64,000 nucleotides of DNA from Sphingobium indicum B90A. GTDB lineage: Bacteria > Pseudomonadota > Alphaproteobacteria > Sphingomonadales > Sphingomonadaceae. The position numbers and the translations under genes were made by a program. Positions within the stretch are counted from its first letter, which is position 1, and each line of letters starts with the position of its first letter. The stretch is taken from positions 3,428,501 through 3,492,500 of the forward strand of contig NZ_CP013070.1 of the NCBI RefSeq assembly GCF_000264945.2, in the 5' to 3' direction. Shown here piece by piece: positions 30,580-37,962 of this stretch. The notes under the pieces were generated by a model, which was not told where the DNA came from, ran no database searches, and saw nothing but the letters and a program-made list of their open reading frames with translations.

Positions 30580-31020
30580 GTGCGGCCGCCTTTGACCGGG
30601 CATGGATTGACCGCAACGCTGGCCGGGGCGCTCCTGCTCCTGGCCAGCGCTCCGGTTGACGCTGCGCCCCGGAAGGGGGCCAGCGAGGAGACGGTGAAGC
30701 CGGACTTTTCCTCCATCGAGACCGCCGGCGCGGCGAAGGCGCTGGCAGCGCAAGGGCGGCTTGTCCGGGTGCTGCTCTTTCCCGCGGAGGTCGGCGGGCG
30801 GGCAGTCCGGGAGAATATGATCTATATCACGCCCGAAGCGGCGGCGGCGCGGGAGTTGGTGATCGGGACTCTCGTCCGGCTGATAAGCGAGGGCAGCGTA
30901 GACAAGATGGAAGTGACGCCGGCCTATAAGGGGCGCAGCCTTGTTCCGGCGGCGATCACCCTGCGCGCCTGGCACAGCAGCAAGCCCGGCAGTTTCGAGC
31001 CGACGATCCAGATCTGGTAA
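30580..31020 (+). CDS. Hypothetical secreted protein after thiC
   Basis: A 146-residue protein with a GTG start immediately after the thiC stop. It has an N-terminal signal-like helix (LTATLAGALLLLASAPVDAA) and a basic mature start (PRKGASEETVK). No domain is recognised. The small, probably periplasmic, C-terminal region ends SSKPGSFEPTIQIW. Adjacency suggests co-expression with thiC, but no thiamine role is evident. Confidence 0.6.
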   Translation: MRPPLTGHGLTATLAGALLLLASAPVDAAPRKGASEETVKPDFSSIETAGAAKALAAQGRLVRVLLFPAEVGGRAVRENMIYITPEAAAARELVIGTLVRLISEGSVDKMEVTPAYKGRSLVPAAITLRAWHSSKPGSFEPTIQIW

Positions 31021-31093
31021 TGGGCGGCTGCCCGCCTGCGGGCGAACATGCGTCCGTCGCTACAGGGAAACTTCGTGTCCATTTCGGAAAAAC

Positions 31094-31138
31094 TGGAGCG
31101 GGCGAAGGGATTCGAACCCTCGACCCCAACCTTGGCAA
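31094..31138 (-). tRNA. 3' half of tRNA-Gly(GCC), left attachment site of an integrated element
   Basis: Read on the minus strand, TTGCCAA (anticodon loop, GCC), GGTTG, the T arm GAGGGTTCGAATCCCTTC and the acceptor end GCCCGCTCCA match tRNA-Gly(GCC). Upstream of the anticodon loop the expected 5' anticodon strand CAACC is replaced by TTAGG, so identity stops there. A tyrosine integrase begins 142 bp inside. The fragment is therefore the chromosomal 3' half left at one end of an integrated element. The complete tRNA, if rebuilt at the other end, is not in this window. Confidence 0.85.
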
Positions 31139-31279
31139 CCTAAATTGATAGGCTGTCTGCTGTTGTAGCTGGTTGTATAAGTACCTGAGTTTCCTGCACA
31201 AAATGGTCTGCAGCGGTGTATCGAACTGTATGCCGTTGCGACGGAAAACCTACGCAATGCCTACGCAGGAGAACTCAAG

Positions 31280-32431
31280 ATGCCCGCACTTAACATCACC
31301 GAAGAGTCGTTGCGCCGACTTGCTCCGCCCGCCTCTGGCCGCGCCGTCTTCACCGACACGAAGCTCAAGGGCTTCTCGGTAGTCGTCGGCAAGCAGTCTC
31401 GGTCCTTTTATGCCCAGCGCGACGTTCGCGGAAAGACGCACAAGGTCTTCCTCGGGCGGCATCCAGACATCAACGTGCCGGAAGCGCGCAAAGCTGCTGA
31501 AGACGTTATCCACGGAATGCGGCGCGGCGAAGCCCGATACCTCGAACGCGAGAACCCGACGCTGCGCCACGCCCTCGACGGATATATTGCGGCGTCTAGC
31601 GCCTGCGAGCAGCACAAAACCTATGTGAAGCGCGCTTGCGAGGTTCGGTTGAAGGACTGGCTCGAACAGCCGTTGCGCGACCTCACTCGCGGCATGGTCC
31701 GCACGAAGCACTCGACACTCGGCAAGGAGGGCAAGACTATGGCAAACGACACGCTGCGCGCTTTCCGCACCGTCTATAACTACGCCCTTGCCGAGTACGA
31801 GAAAGCTGTCCTGCCGGTCTGCCCGACCATCGCCCTTCGCGGCAGATGGTACACTGAGGCGAACGAGCGGAACGGCGCGATCCGCGACCTTGCTGAATGG
31901 AAGAAGGCGGTCGGTGCGCTCGAAAACCCGACGCATCGGCAAATCTATCTGCTCTGTCTGCTCACAGGATTGCGTAAGACGGAGGCCTGTCGCCTCGAAT
32001 GGGATCGGGTGCTCCCGGATCGCATCTTCATCCGCGAGAACAAAGCCAATCGCCCCTTCTACCTGCCGCTGCTCGACGAGCACCGCGCCGTGATCAAGGC
32101 GATGAAGGGGATGCACAAGCAGTGGGTCTTCCCCGATCGCTCGAACAGCGGGCCGACTGTCGATCCGCGCCATGAGGAGGTGCCGGGGACGATGCACAGC
32201 CTGCGGCACACGTTCGCCAGCGTCGGCGCTGAGATCGGCATCCCGGACGACATTATCGGGCGGCTGCTCAATCACAGCAGTTCGAAGATCACGAGTCGCT
32301 ACATCGCGGTTGATGTGGAGGCGCTTCGCGAACCGATGCAGAAAATCGTGGACGAACTGATGAAGCGTTTAAACGCAGTGACTGAAGCGTCCGACGAAGA
32401 GGAGCAGCAAGAACTTCCGCTCGCTGCCTAA
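31280..32431 (+). CDS. Tyrosine recombinase (integrase) of the tRNA-Gly element
   Basis: A 383-residue phage-type integrase. An N-terminal arm-binding domain (DTKLKGFSVVVGKQSRSF, HKVFLGRHPDINVPEARK) is followed by a SAM-like core and the catalytic domain with Arg in TGLRKTEACRLEW, His-x-x-Arg in HSLRHTFASVG, and Tyr in SRYIAVDVEAL. It lies directly next to the truncated tRNA-Gly and points into the element. It should catalyse integration and excision at the tRNA anticodon loop. Confidence 0.93.
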   Translation: MPALNITEESLRRLAPPASGRAVFTDTKLKGFSVVVGKQSRSFYAQRDVRGKTHKVFLGRHPDINVPEARKAAEDVIHGMRRGEARYLERENPTLRHALDGYIAASSACEQHKTYVKRACEVRLKDWLEQPLRDLTRGMVRTKHSTLGKEGKTMANDTLRAFRTVYNYALAEYEKAVLPVCPTIALRGRWYTEANERNGAIRDLAEWKKAVGALENPTHRQIYLLCLLTGLRKTEACRLEWDRVLPDRIFIRENKANRPFYLPLLDEHRAVIKAMKGMHKQWVFPDRSNSGPTVDPRHEEVPGTMHSLRHTFASVGAEIGIPDDIIGRLLNHSSSKITSRYIAVDVEALREPMQKIVDELMKRLNAVTEASDEEEQQELPLAA

Positions 32432-32481
32432 TTTTAGGGAAACTTCTTGTTGCGTCCTGTCTCTAGCTGAAATATCGAATC

Positions 32482-32507
32482 GGGGTCCGTCGCAGTTGGC
32501 GGACCCC
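32482..32507. terminator. Hairpin downstream of the integrase
   Basis: GGGGTCCG (32482-32489) and CGGACCCC (32500-32507) form a perfect 8-bp stem with a 10-nt loop, about 50 nt after the integrase stop. No U-run follows, so termination is likely but not certain. Confidence 0.5.
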
Positions 32508-32668
32508 TACCACAGTAGCTTTCCAAGGCGGTTGCTGTGACGGTCAAAGCCCTTGGGGATCGAGGCACCTAAGCCCTCAGGCCGCCGCCACGCGTGAGCG
32601 AGCCATAGCAAAGGAAAAGTCAAACGACCGGCTTGGGATCGAGAAATCGGTTCAAGGAAACCTTTGCT

Positions 32669-32854
32669 ATGGCTGAACTACTGACCACCCGTGAAGCGGC
32701 GGGCTATCTTCGCCTCGCTATCACCACCCTCGAACACTGGCGGCTCGAAGGCCGCGGCCCCGCTTTCTGCAAGATCGGCAGACAGGTCAGGTATCGCCGC
32801 GCCGACGTGGAAAGCTGGCTGGCTGAAATAAACGAGGGCGCGACGGGTCGGTAA
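32669..32854 (+). CDS. AlpA/excisionase-like helix-turn-helix protein
   Basis: A 61-residue MerR-like winged-helix protein (LTTREAAGYLRLAITTLEHW, then GPAFCKIGRQVRYRRADVESWL). This is the standard form of AlpA or excisionase-type regulators that follow integrases in phage satellites and genomic islands. The ATG at 32669 is preceded by AAGGAA. It probably controls excision or expression of the replication gene that follows. Confidence 0.88.
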   Translation: MAELLTTREAAGYLRLAITTLEHWRLEGRGPAFCKIGRQVRYRRADVESWLAEINEGATGR

Positions 32855-32976
32855 ACCCATCACGCCCTCAGATCGCAACAGTCAGCAAGAGAATGAGCAC
32901 GGTTTTCATAAGGGAGTCATACCGATCCCTACAACCGCTCCGCCGACTGTTGCCTCAATCTGTGAGGTAACGACAA

Positions 32977-35346
32977 ATGCAGTGGGTTCACGAACTCGCC
33001 GCCCGGATGGACCAGAGCAACTACGCTTGGTTCACGGGCAAGGCGAAGCCCAAGTATCTTCCCGCCGACGCTCCGCTTTCGCAGGAGGTGATCGACCGCC
33101 ACCTATCCGGTGAGCAGCCGATTGCCGCCTACGTCTTGTCGCACCCCGACGAGAACAAGGGTCAGGTGATCGTCTTCGACTTCGACGATCACGCGGGCAC
33201 GTTCAAAAGCATGGATCAGTTGGTCGCCGCCTTCTGCGCCATGCTCGGCAAGCGCAAGATTCCCCACACCGTCGTCCAATCGGGCGGCGGGCATGGCTAC
33301 CATGTCTGGCTCGTCTTCGACTCTCCCAAGCGCAAGGACGTCTTACGCGACAGCGCGAAGAGGCTGCTCGCCTCGTTCGAGTTTCAGGAACGGACCTTCA
33401 CCGAAGGCACAGATGGCGTCGAGAAGGGTCAGATCGAAATCTTCCCCAAAGGCGACGGGAGCGGCGGCAAGAACGCGATTGCGTTGCCGTTAGCCCGCAA
33501 GTCCGTTCTCGTGCGCCTCAAGGACTCGAACGGAGTCTTGTCCCTGCCGCACTACGGCAACGATCATCAACTTCCGCTGATCAAGAAGGCCGCTCCCGGC
33601 CCGAAAGGCAAAACGGCAAAGTCGCCTGACCGCGATGCGGCGTTCGTGGCGCTCGTATCGAACCGCGACCCTGCCAACTATGATCATTGGGTCTATGTCG
33701 CGATGCGCCTCATCGCCGCCTTCGGTGTCGATGATCCTTGGGCGAAGGCGAAATGGATCGAATGGTCGCAGACCGCGCCGGGAGCAGACAGCGAGCACGA
33801 GCAGGAGAAGAAGTGGCAGCAGTGCCGGAATTCTCGCCTGTCGCCCGCCACATTCTGGCTGGAGGCTCGCGATAATGGCTACTCCGGCGACCTCCCGTTC
33901 TCGAAGCCCGAACTCGATAAGTATCAGGTTCTCGACTTCGCCGCCGCGTTCCCGATCTACCGCTCTCAGGACAGCGAGACTTTCGCCTGCATTGGGCCGC
34001 GCCACTTCGTCCCAATCAAGTCCCGCGAGTTCAAAGCCTGCATCCGCCGTGCCGCCCTCGATGCTGGCCGCATGTTGAAGGCGGAAGACCTTAACACCGT
34101 GATCGAAACCCTCGATGCACAGGCCCTCGTCCAGCCTCGAACGGAATTTGCGCTTCGCTTTGCGGCGCATGGTCGGGACAAGCGGTTCTTATTCCTCGGC
34201 GACGAGGCCGCGACCGTGATAGAGATCGACGCCGCTGGTTGGCGCATCTGTGAGGAGCCTCCGGTCCAGTTCAGGCAGGGACTAGATCGTCCGCTGCCGT
34301 TGCCGGTGCAGGGCGGCACGCTTGCCGATTTCCGCGCGTTTGCGAACGTGGACGACGATAACTTGCCCTTCCTGCTCGCGTGGATGGTGCACTGCCTCAT
34401 TCGACCTGGCCTTGCGTGTCCAATCGCGATCCTCACCGGTCCCGCCGGATCGGCCAAGTCCTCCCTCTTGCAGATCGTGGTTGATCTTCTCGATCCAAAG
34501 GCGGGCCTCCGCGCCGGCATGCCGACCAAGGAAGACGACCTCGTAGTTGCTGCCCATCAGGGCGCAGTTGTGTCCTTCGACAATGCCTCCACGCTCGCAA
34601 AGTTGTCGGACGAGCTATGCCGCCTCGCGACCGGCGGGGGGCTGCGAAAGCGGACGCTCTACACCGACAAGGACGTGACGGCGATTGACGTGATCCGGCC
34701 TGTGATCATCGCCGGGATCGACCCGACTGCTTACCAGCAGGACTTGATCGAGCGGCTGGTCATGATCGAACTGCATCGGCCCGAACGACGGATCGACGAT
34801 GAAACGCTCGCTGCCATGGTTAGTGAGGCACGTCCGCGCCTACTTGGCTGGCTGCTCGACGTCGTAACGGCTGTGCTGCCTGAGTATGAGCAGATCGAAG
34901 TCACCGACCCTCGCATGCGGATGGTCGGCTTCGCTAAGATTGGGGAAGTCGTCGCCCGGCACCTCGGCCGCGACGAAGGTTGGTTTGCCGAACGGTATGG
35001 CGACATGCTGACGGCTTGCGCGGAAGAAGCCGCTGGCGGCGATTGCGTCTTCGACCTGCTTGTTATGCTCGTCGCCAACGAAGATCGCCGATTCGAGATC
35101 AGCTCGGCCGAGCTGCTCGAACGGCTGCACGTCGAGATTAAGACCGGGACCGTGATCGCTGCACAAGCGGACACGCCGACCAGCGCCCGGGGCATGAGCA
35201 ACCGTGTCCGCCGGATCATTGAGCCGCTTCGTCACCTGAAAGGCATCGAGATCAGTCAGAACTCGCATGACCGGCGTTGGCGCATGTCTCCGCCGCGCGT
35301 TGCCACGGACGAGGAGGTGTTCGCGTCGATCCAGCCGACTTTCTGA
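32977..35346 (+). CDS. Archaeo-eukaryotic primase-helicase fusion
   Basis: A 789-residue replication protein. The N-terminal ~200 residues have AEP-primase features: the metal-binding VIVFDFDDH near 65, SGGGHGYHVWLVFD near 107, and the QIEIFPKG strand near 150. A PriCT-like helical region follows (SNRDPANYDHWVYVAMRLIA). The C-terminal half is a P-loop helicase with Walker A TGPAGSAKSS at about residue 490 and an acidic SFDNAS strand downstream. It resembles the single large replication protein of P4-like satellites, but with an AEP rather than a zinc-finger primase. A GTGAGG site lies before the ATG. Confidence 0.85.
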   Translation: MQWVHELAARMDQSNYAWFTGKAKPKYLPADAPLSQEVIDRHLSGEQPIAAYVLSHPDENKGQVIVFDFDDHAGTFKSMDQLVAAFCAMLGKRKIPHTVVQSGGGHGYHVWLVFDSPKRKDVLRDSAKRLLASFEFQERTFTEGTDGVEKGQIEIFPKGDGSGGKNAIALPLARKSVLVRLKDSNGVLSLPHYGNDHQLPLIKKAAPGPKGKTAKSPDRDAAFVALVSNRDPANYDHWVYVAMRLIAAFGVDDPWAKAKWIEWSQTAPGADSEHEQEKKWQQCRNSRLSPATFWLEARDNGYSGDLPFSKPELDKYQVLDFAAAFPIYRSQDSETFACIGPRHFVPIKSREFKACIRRAALDAGRMLKAEDLNTVIETLDAQALVQPRTEFALRFAAHGRDKRFLFLGDEAATVIEIDAAGWRICEEPPVQFRQGLDRPLPLPVQGGTLADFRAFANVDDDNLPFLLAWMVHCLIRPGLACPIAILTGPAGSAKSSLLQIVVDLLDPKAGLRAGMPTKEDDLVVAAHQGAVVSFDNASTLAKLSDELCRLATGGGLRKRTLYTDKDVTAIDVIRPVIIAGIDPTAYQQDLIERLVMIELHRPERRIDDETLAAMVSEARPRLLGWLLDVVTAVLPEYEQIEVTDPRMRMVGFAKIGEVVARHLGRDEGWFAERYGDMLTACAEEAAGGDCVFDLLVMLVANEDRRFEISSAELLERLHVEIKTGTVIAAQADTPTSARGMSNRVRRIIEPLRHLKGIEISQNSHDRRWRMSPPRVATDEEVFASIQPTF

Positions 35347-35408
35347 AGAAAGCTGCCTAGCGCTGGCCGCCGGGGATGATTATCTTCCTTGAGAAAGGAG
35401 TTTCAGCT

Positions 35409-35633
35409 GTGGCGAAGAAGGGTCAGCACGTTGTGCCGAACGGCGGCAAGTGGAGTGTGAAGACTGCTGGCGCATCGCGTGCCAGCAGCACCCACAAAAC
35501 ACAGGCCGAAGCCATCAAGGCAGGCACGCAGCGGGCAAAGAAGGAAGGCACTGAGCTTTACGTGCATGGCCGAGACGGCCGCATCCGAGAGCGCAATTCC
35601 TACGGCCACGATCCGCATCCGCCGAAGGGATAG
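35409..35633 (+). CDS. DUF2188 family small protein
   Basis: A 74-residue basic protein (QHVVPNGGKWSVKTAGASRA and ELYVHGRDGRIRERNSYGHD) matching DUF2188. A GTG start at 35409 is chosen because AAAGGAG (35394-35400) lies 8 nt before it; the upstream ATG at 35376 has no such site. The function is unknown. It is followed after 3 nt by the truncated 'NCPFD' gene, and the two are probably one transcriptional unit that served as cargo of the element. Confidence 0.85.
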   Translation: MAKKGQHVVPNGGKWSVKTAGASRASSTHKTQAEAIKAGTQRAKKEGTELYVHGRDGRIRERNSYGHDPHPPKG

Positions 35634-35636
35634 GCC

Positions 35637-35783
35637 TTGCCGCCGCCCTTTGAACGGTCAGTCTTCGTAAACTGCCCGTTCGATCCCGAGTTTGCGCCCA
35701 TCCTCCAGGCGATCTGCTTCTGCGTCGCCGATCTCGGATTCCATCCCCGCCTCGCGCCGGAGAATGCCGACAATGCCGCGGCC
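35637..35783 (+). pseudogene. 5' fragment of a TIR-like/nucleotide-binding protein gene, cut by IS6100
   Basis: A TTG start opens 49 codons (FERSVFVNCPFDPEFAPILQ...) before the IS6100 left end at 35784. The FVNCPFD start with a following ILQAICFCVADLGF helix is typical of a family of uncharacterised proteins with a predicted TIR-like or nucleoside-deoxyribosyltransferase-like fold that often sits next to DUF2188 genes. The rest of the gene is not found in the window. The family assignment is by memory of this motif, not by search. Confidence 0.55.
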
Positions 35784-36663
35784 GGCTCTGTTGCAAAAAT
35801 CGTGAAGCTTGAGCATGCTTGGCGGAGATTGGACGGACGGAACGATGACGGATTTCAAGTGGCGCCATTTCCAGGGTGATGTGATCCTGTGGGCGGTGCG
35901 CTGGTATTGTCGCTATCCGATCAGCTATCGCGACCTTGAGGAAATGCTGGCGGAACGCGGCATTTCGGTCGACCATACGACGATCTATCGCTGGGTCCAG
36001 TGCTACGCCCCGGAGATGGAGAAGCGGCTGCGCTGGTTCTGGCGGCGTGGCTTTGATCCGAGCTGGCGCCTGGATGAAACCTACGTCAAGGTGCGGGGCA
36101 AGTGGACCTACCTGTACCGGGCAGTCGACAAGCGGGGCGACACGATCGATTTCTACCTGTCGCCGACCCGCAGCGCCAAGGCAGCGAAGCGGTTCCTGGG
36201 CAAGGCCCTGCGAGGCCTGAAGCACTGGGAAAAGCCTGCCACGCTCAATACCGACAAAGCGCCGAGCTATGGTGCAGCGATCACCGAATTGAAGCGCGAA
36301 GGAAAGCTGGACCGGGAGACGGCCCACCGGCAGGTGAAGTATCTCAATAACGTGATCGAGGCCGATCACGGAAAGCTCAAGATACTGATCAAGCCGGTGC
36401 GCGGTTTCAAATCGATCCCCACGGCCTATGCCACGATCAAGGGATTCGAAGTCATGCGAGCCCTGCGCAAAGGACAGGCTCGCCCCTGGTGCCTGCAGCC
36501 CGGCATCAGGGGCGAGGTGCGCCTTGTGGAGAGAGCTTTTGGCATTGGGCCCTCGGCGCTGACGGAGGCCATGGGCATGCTCAACCACCATTTCGCAGCA
36601 GCCGCCTGATCGGCGCAGAGCGACAGCCTACCTCTGACTGCCGCCAATCTTTGCAACAGAGCC
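35784..36663 (+). mobile_element. IS6100 copy 1 (IS6 family)
   Basis: 880 bp bounded by the 14-bp inverted repeats GGCTCTGTTGCAAA and TTTGCAACAGAGCC. The 8-bp flanks (CCGCGGCC left, CGTCCTAC right) differ, so there is no target-site duplication. The left side is a broken 'NCPFD' gene and the right side a broken large serine recombinase gene, meaning this copy marks a deletion or fusion between two mobile elements. Confidence 0.97.
35845..36609 (+). CDS. tnpA: IS6100 transposase (copy 1)
   Basis: A 254-residue DDE transposase of the IS6 family starting MTDFKWRHFQGDVIL; an in-frame ATG at 35809 would add 12 residues. The N-terminal HTH region (YPISYRDLEEMLAERGISVD) is followed by the catalytic acidic residues in DETYVKVRG, NTDKAPSYG and VIEADHGKLK. 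It catalyses replicative transposition, forming cointegrates. Identical in protein sequence to copies 2 and 3. Confidence 0.97.
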   Translation: MTDFKWRHFQGDVILWAVRWYCRYPISYRDLEEMLAERGISVDHTTIYRWVQCYAPEMEKRLRWFWRRGFDPSWRLDETYVKVRGKWTYLYRAVDKRGDTIDFYLSPTRSAKAAKRFLGKALRGLKHWEKPATLNTDKAPSYGAAITELKREGKLDRETAHRQVKYLNNVIEADHGKLKILIKPVRGFKSIPTAYATIKGFEVMRALRKGQARPWCLQPGIRGEVRLVERAFGIGPSALTEAMGMLNHHFAAAA

Positions 36664-36664
36664 C

Positions 36665-37069
36665 GTCCTACTTGCCCAGCGGCAGGACATTGATGTCCTC
36701 GTGGATGAACTCCTTGAGGGTCCTTCCCCTGCCTTGGCCGCCCGAGTTCGTGAGAAAGAGCGGGCCGTTTCGGAAATGCAGAGCCACCTAGCCGGCCTTA
36801 AAGAACACAGGGACATTATGGCTGGGCCGCTGGTCGGTTCACGAATTGAAAAGGCTGTTGGGGCATTACAGCCCACCGAAGACGGCGATTTAGATCGCGT
36901 AGCCGCCAACGCGGCTCTGCGGGGCATTTTCAAGCGGGCTATCATCAACTGGCCTGCCGGAACCATAGATTTAGAATGGCACGTGGGGGGCCTTTGCCGC
37001 GTCACCTTCGGGTGGACAGAAGGCCCTTGGCCTCCACCAGCATCTACAGAAATTCCGCCGAGCGCCTGA
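36665..37069 (+). pseudogene. C-terminal remnant of a large serine recombinase (phage integrase)
   Basis: The frame enters from IS6100 without a start and reads VLLAQRQDIDVLVDELLEGP, a coiled-coil segment (ARVREKERAVSEMQSHLAGL), then NAALRGIFKRAIINWPAGTI and ends after GWTEGPWPPP. This is the coiled-coil and distal C terminus of large serine integrases. The catalytic and zinc-ribbon parts are missing, removed with the adjacent attachment site by the IS6100 event. It would have integrated the prophage that extends to comM at 49430. Confidence 0.7.
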
Positions 37070-37133
37070 AGCGATCTCGGCACCACAGGCAAGCCCATGG
37101 GGGGCAAGCAGTTAGAAAGAGTGAAGTAAAGTG

Positions 37134-37451
37134 ATGGACGTAAAAGGTACGGGCGCCGCCAGTTTTCTTATGGACCTCGAAGAGGGCTATGCCGAGCGCA
37201 TGGGCGGGGGAATGTTTGTGGTGTTCCAGAAGGGCGCGGGGCGGAGCGCAGAAGACAGCGTAGTGGTTTGCTCGGAAGACCTGAGTACCCTGGAGACCGT
37301 TCCGTCTCTTTCAGTGGAACTAGAGGACGGCCGAGCCGAGTATGCGGGCGCCGGCTACTGGTGTTTGTTTCAGACCAACAGCCTCAACGGTAAACCGCAG
37401 AGCGTCGTATTGGGCGCGAATGACGTAACGGCAATGTTGGCCGCTGCCTGA
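37134..37451 (+). CDS. Hypothetical prophage protein
   Basis: A 105-residue protein (ATG at 37134; GTG at 37131 is an alternative) beginning MDVKGTGAASFLMDLEEGYA and rich in beta-type residues, with GAGYWCLFQTNSLNGKPQ in the second half. No domain is recognised. It lies just after the integrase remnant and may be a lysogenic accessory gene. Confidence 0.6.
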   Translation: MDVKGTGAASFLMDLEEGYAERMGGGMFVVFQKGAGRSAEDSVVVCSEDLSTLETVPSLSVELEDGRAEYAGAGYWCLFQTNSLNGKPQSVVLGANDVTAMLAAA

Positions 37452-37472
37452 GCCGCTGAATATCTCAGAGCA

Positions 37473-37497
37473 CTCCGGGGACGCTAGAACCCCGGAG
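37473..37497. terminator. Bidirectional terminator-like hairpin
   Basis: CTCCGGGG (37473-37480) and CCCCGGAG (37490-37497) form a perfect 8-bp stem with a 9-nt loop. It lies between the converging genes that end at 37451 (+) and 37503 (-). Confidence 0.6.
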
Positions 37498-37502
37498 GAG
37501 CA

Positions 37503-37835
37503 TCAAGGCGCCAAGGTCTCCCATATTTCCGCCAAAGCGCGGCGGGTGTCGGTCTCATACCATCCCGAAGCCGATCGGGCTGTATCGGACACCAAGGCCA
37601 CAGCATCGGCTATTTCCTTCTCACGGGCCGCTATGGGCACCCGCGAAAAACTGTATGCCTCCACAGCCTGCCACTCCCGAGCAAGTTTCCGTCCCTCTCC
37701 GGCCTGGACACCTTGCAGGCTGTCGGCAAGGAGGGCCGTCCCGAGGTCCTGAGGGTCCGCCGATGGGTCCACCAGTTCCAAGTAGGCAGACGCCAGCAAA
37801 TCGGCGTGATCTGGTGTGATGGTCCAAGCGATCAT
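37503..37835 (-). CDS. Hypothetical prophage protein
   Basis: A 110-residue acidic, helix-rich soluble protein (MIAWTITPDHADLLASAYLE ... ALAEIWETLAP). No family is recognised. It lies downstream of the virion gene block on the same strand but is separated by a terminator, so it may have its own promoter. Codon use is coding-like. Confidence 0.6.
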   Translation of the reverse strand: MIAWTITPDHADLLASAYLELVDPSADPQDLGTALLADSLQGVQAGEGRKLAREWQAVEAYSFSRVPIAAREKEIADAVALVSDTARSASGWYETDTRRALAEIWETLAP

Positions 37836-37890
37836 CTTCTAGCCTCCTTCTCGCTCTTCATGCCCCACCCCTCTGTCGCAGCAAAGGATG

Positions 37891-37932
37891 AAAAAAGAAC
37901 CCCCGGCCGGCCCAAGAGGGACGACAGGGGGT
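37891..37932 (-). terminator. Terminator of the virion gene block
   Basis: On the minus strand ACCCCC and GGGGGT arms (37927-37932 and 37899-37904) enclose a GC-rich loop containing GGCCGGCC, followed by TTCTTTTTT (plus-strand AAAAAAGAA at 37891-37899). It lies about 30 nt past the stop of the 785-residue virion gene. Confidence 0.7.
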
Positions 37933-37962
37933 CAATGTTTGCGGCTACCCTAATGACAAGGA

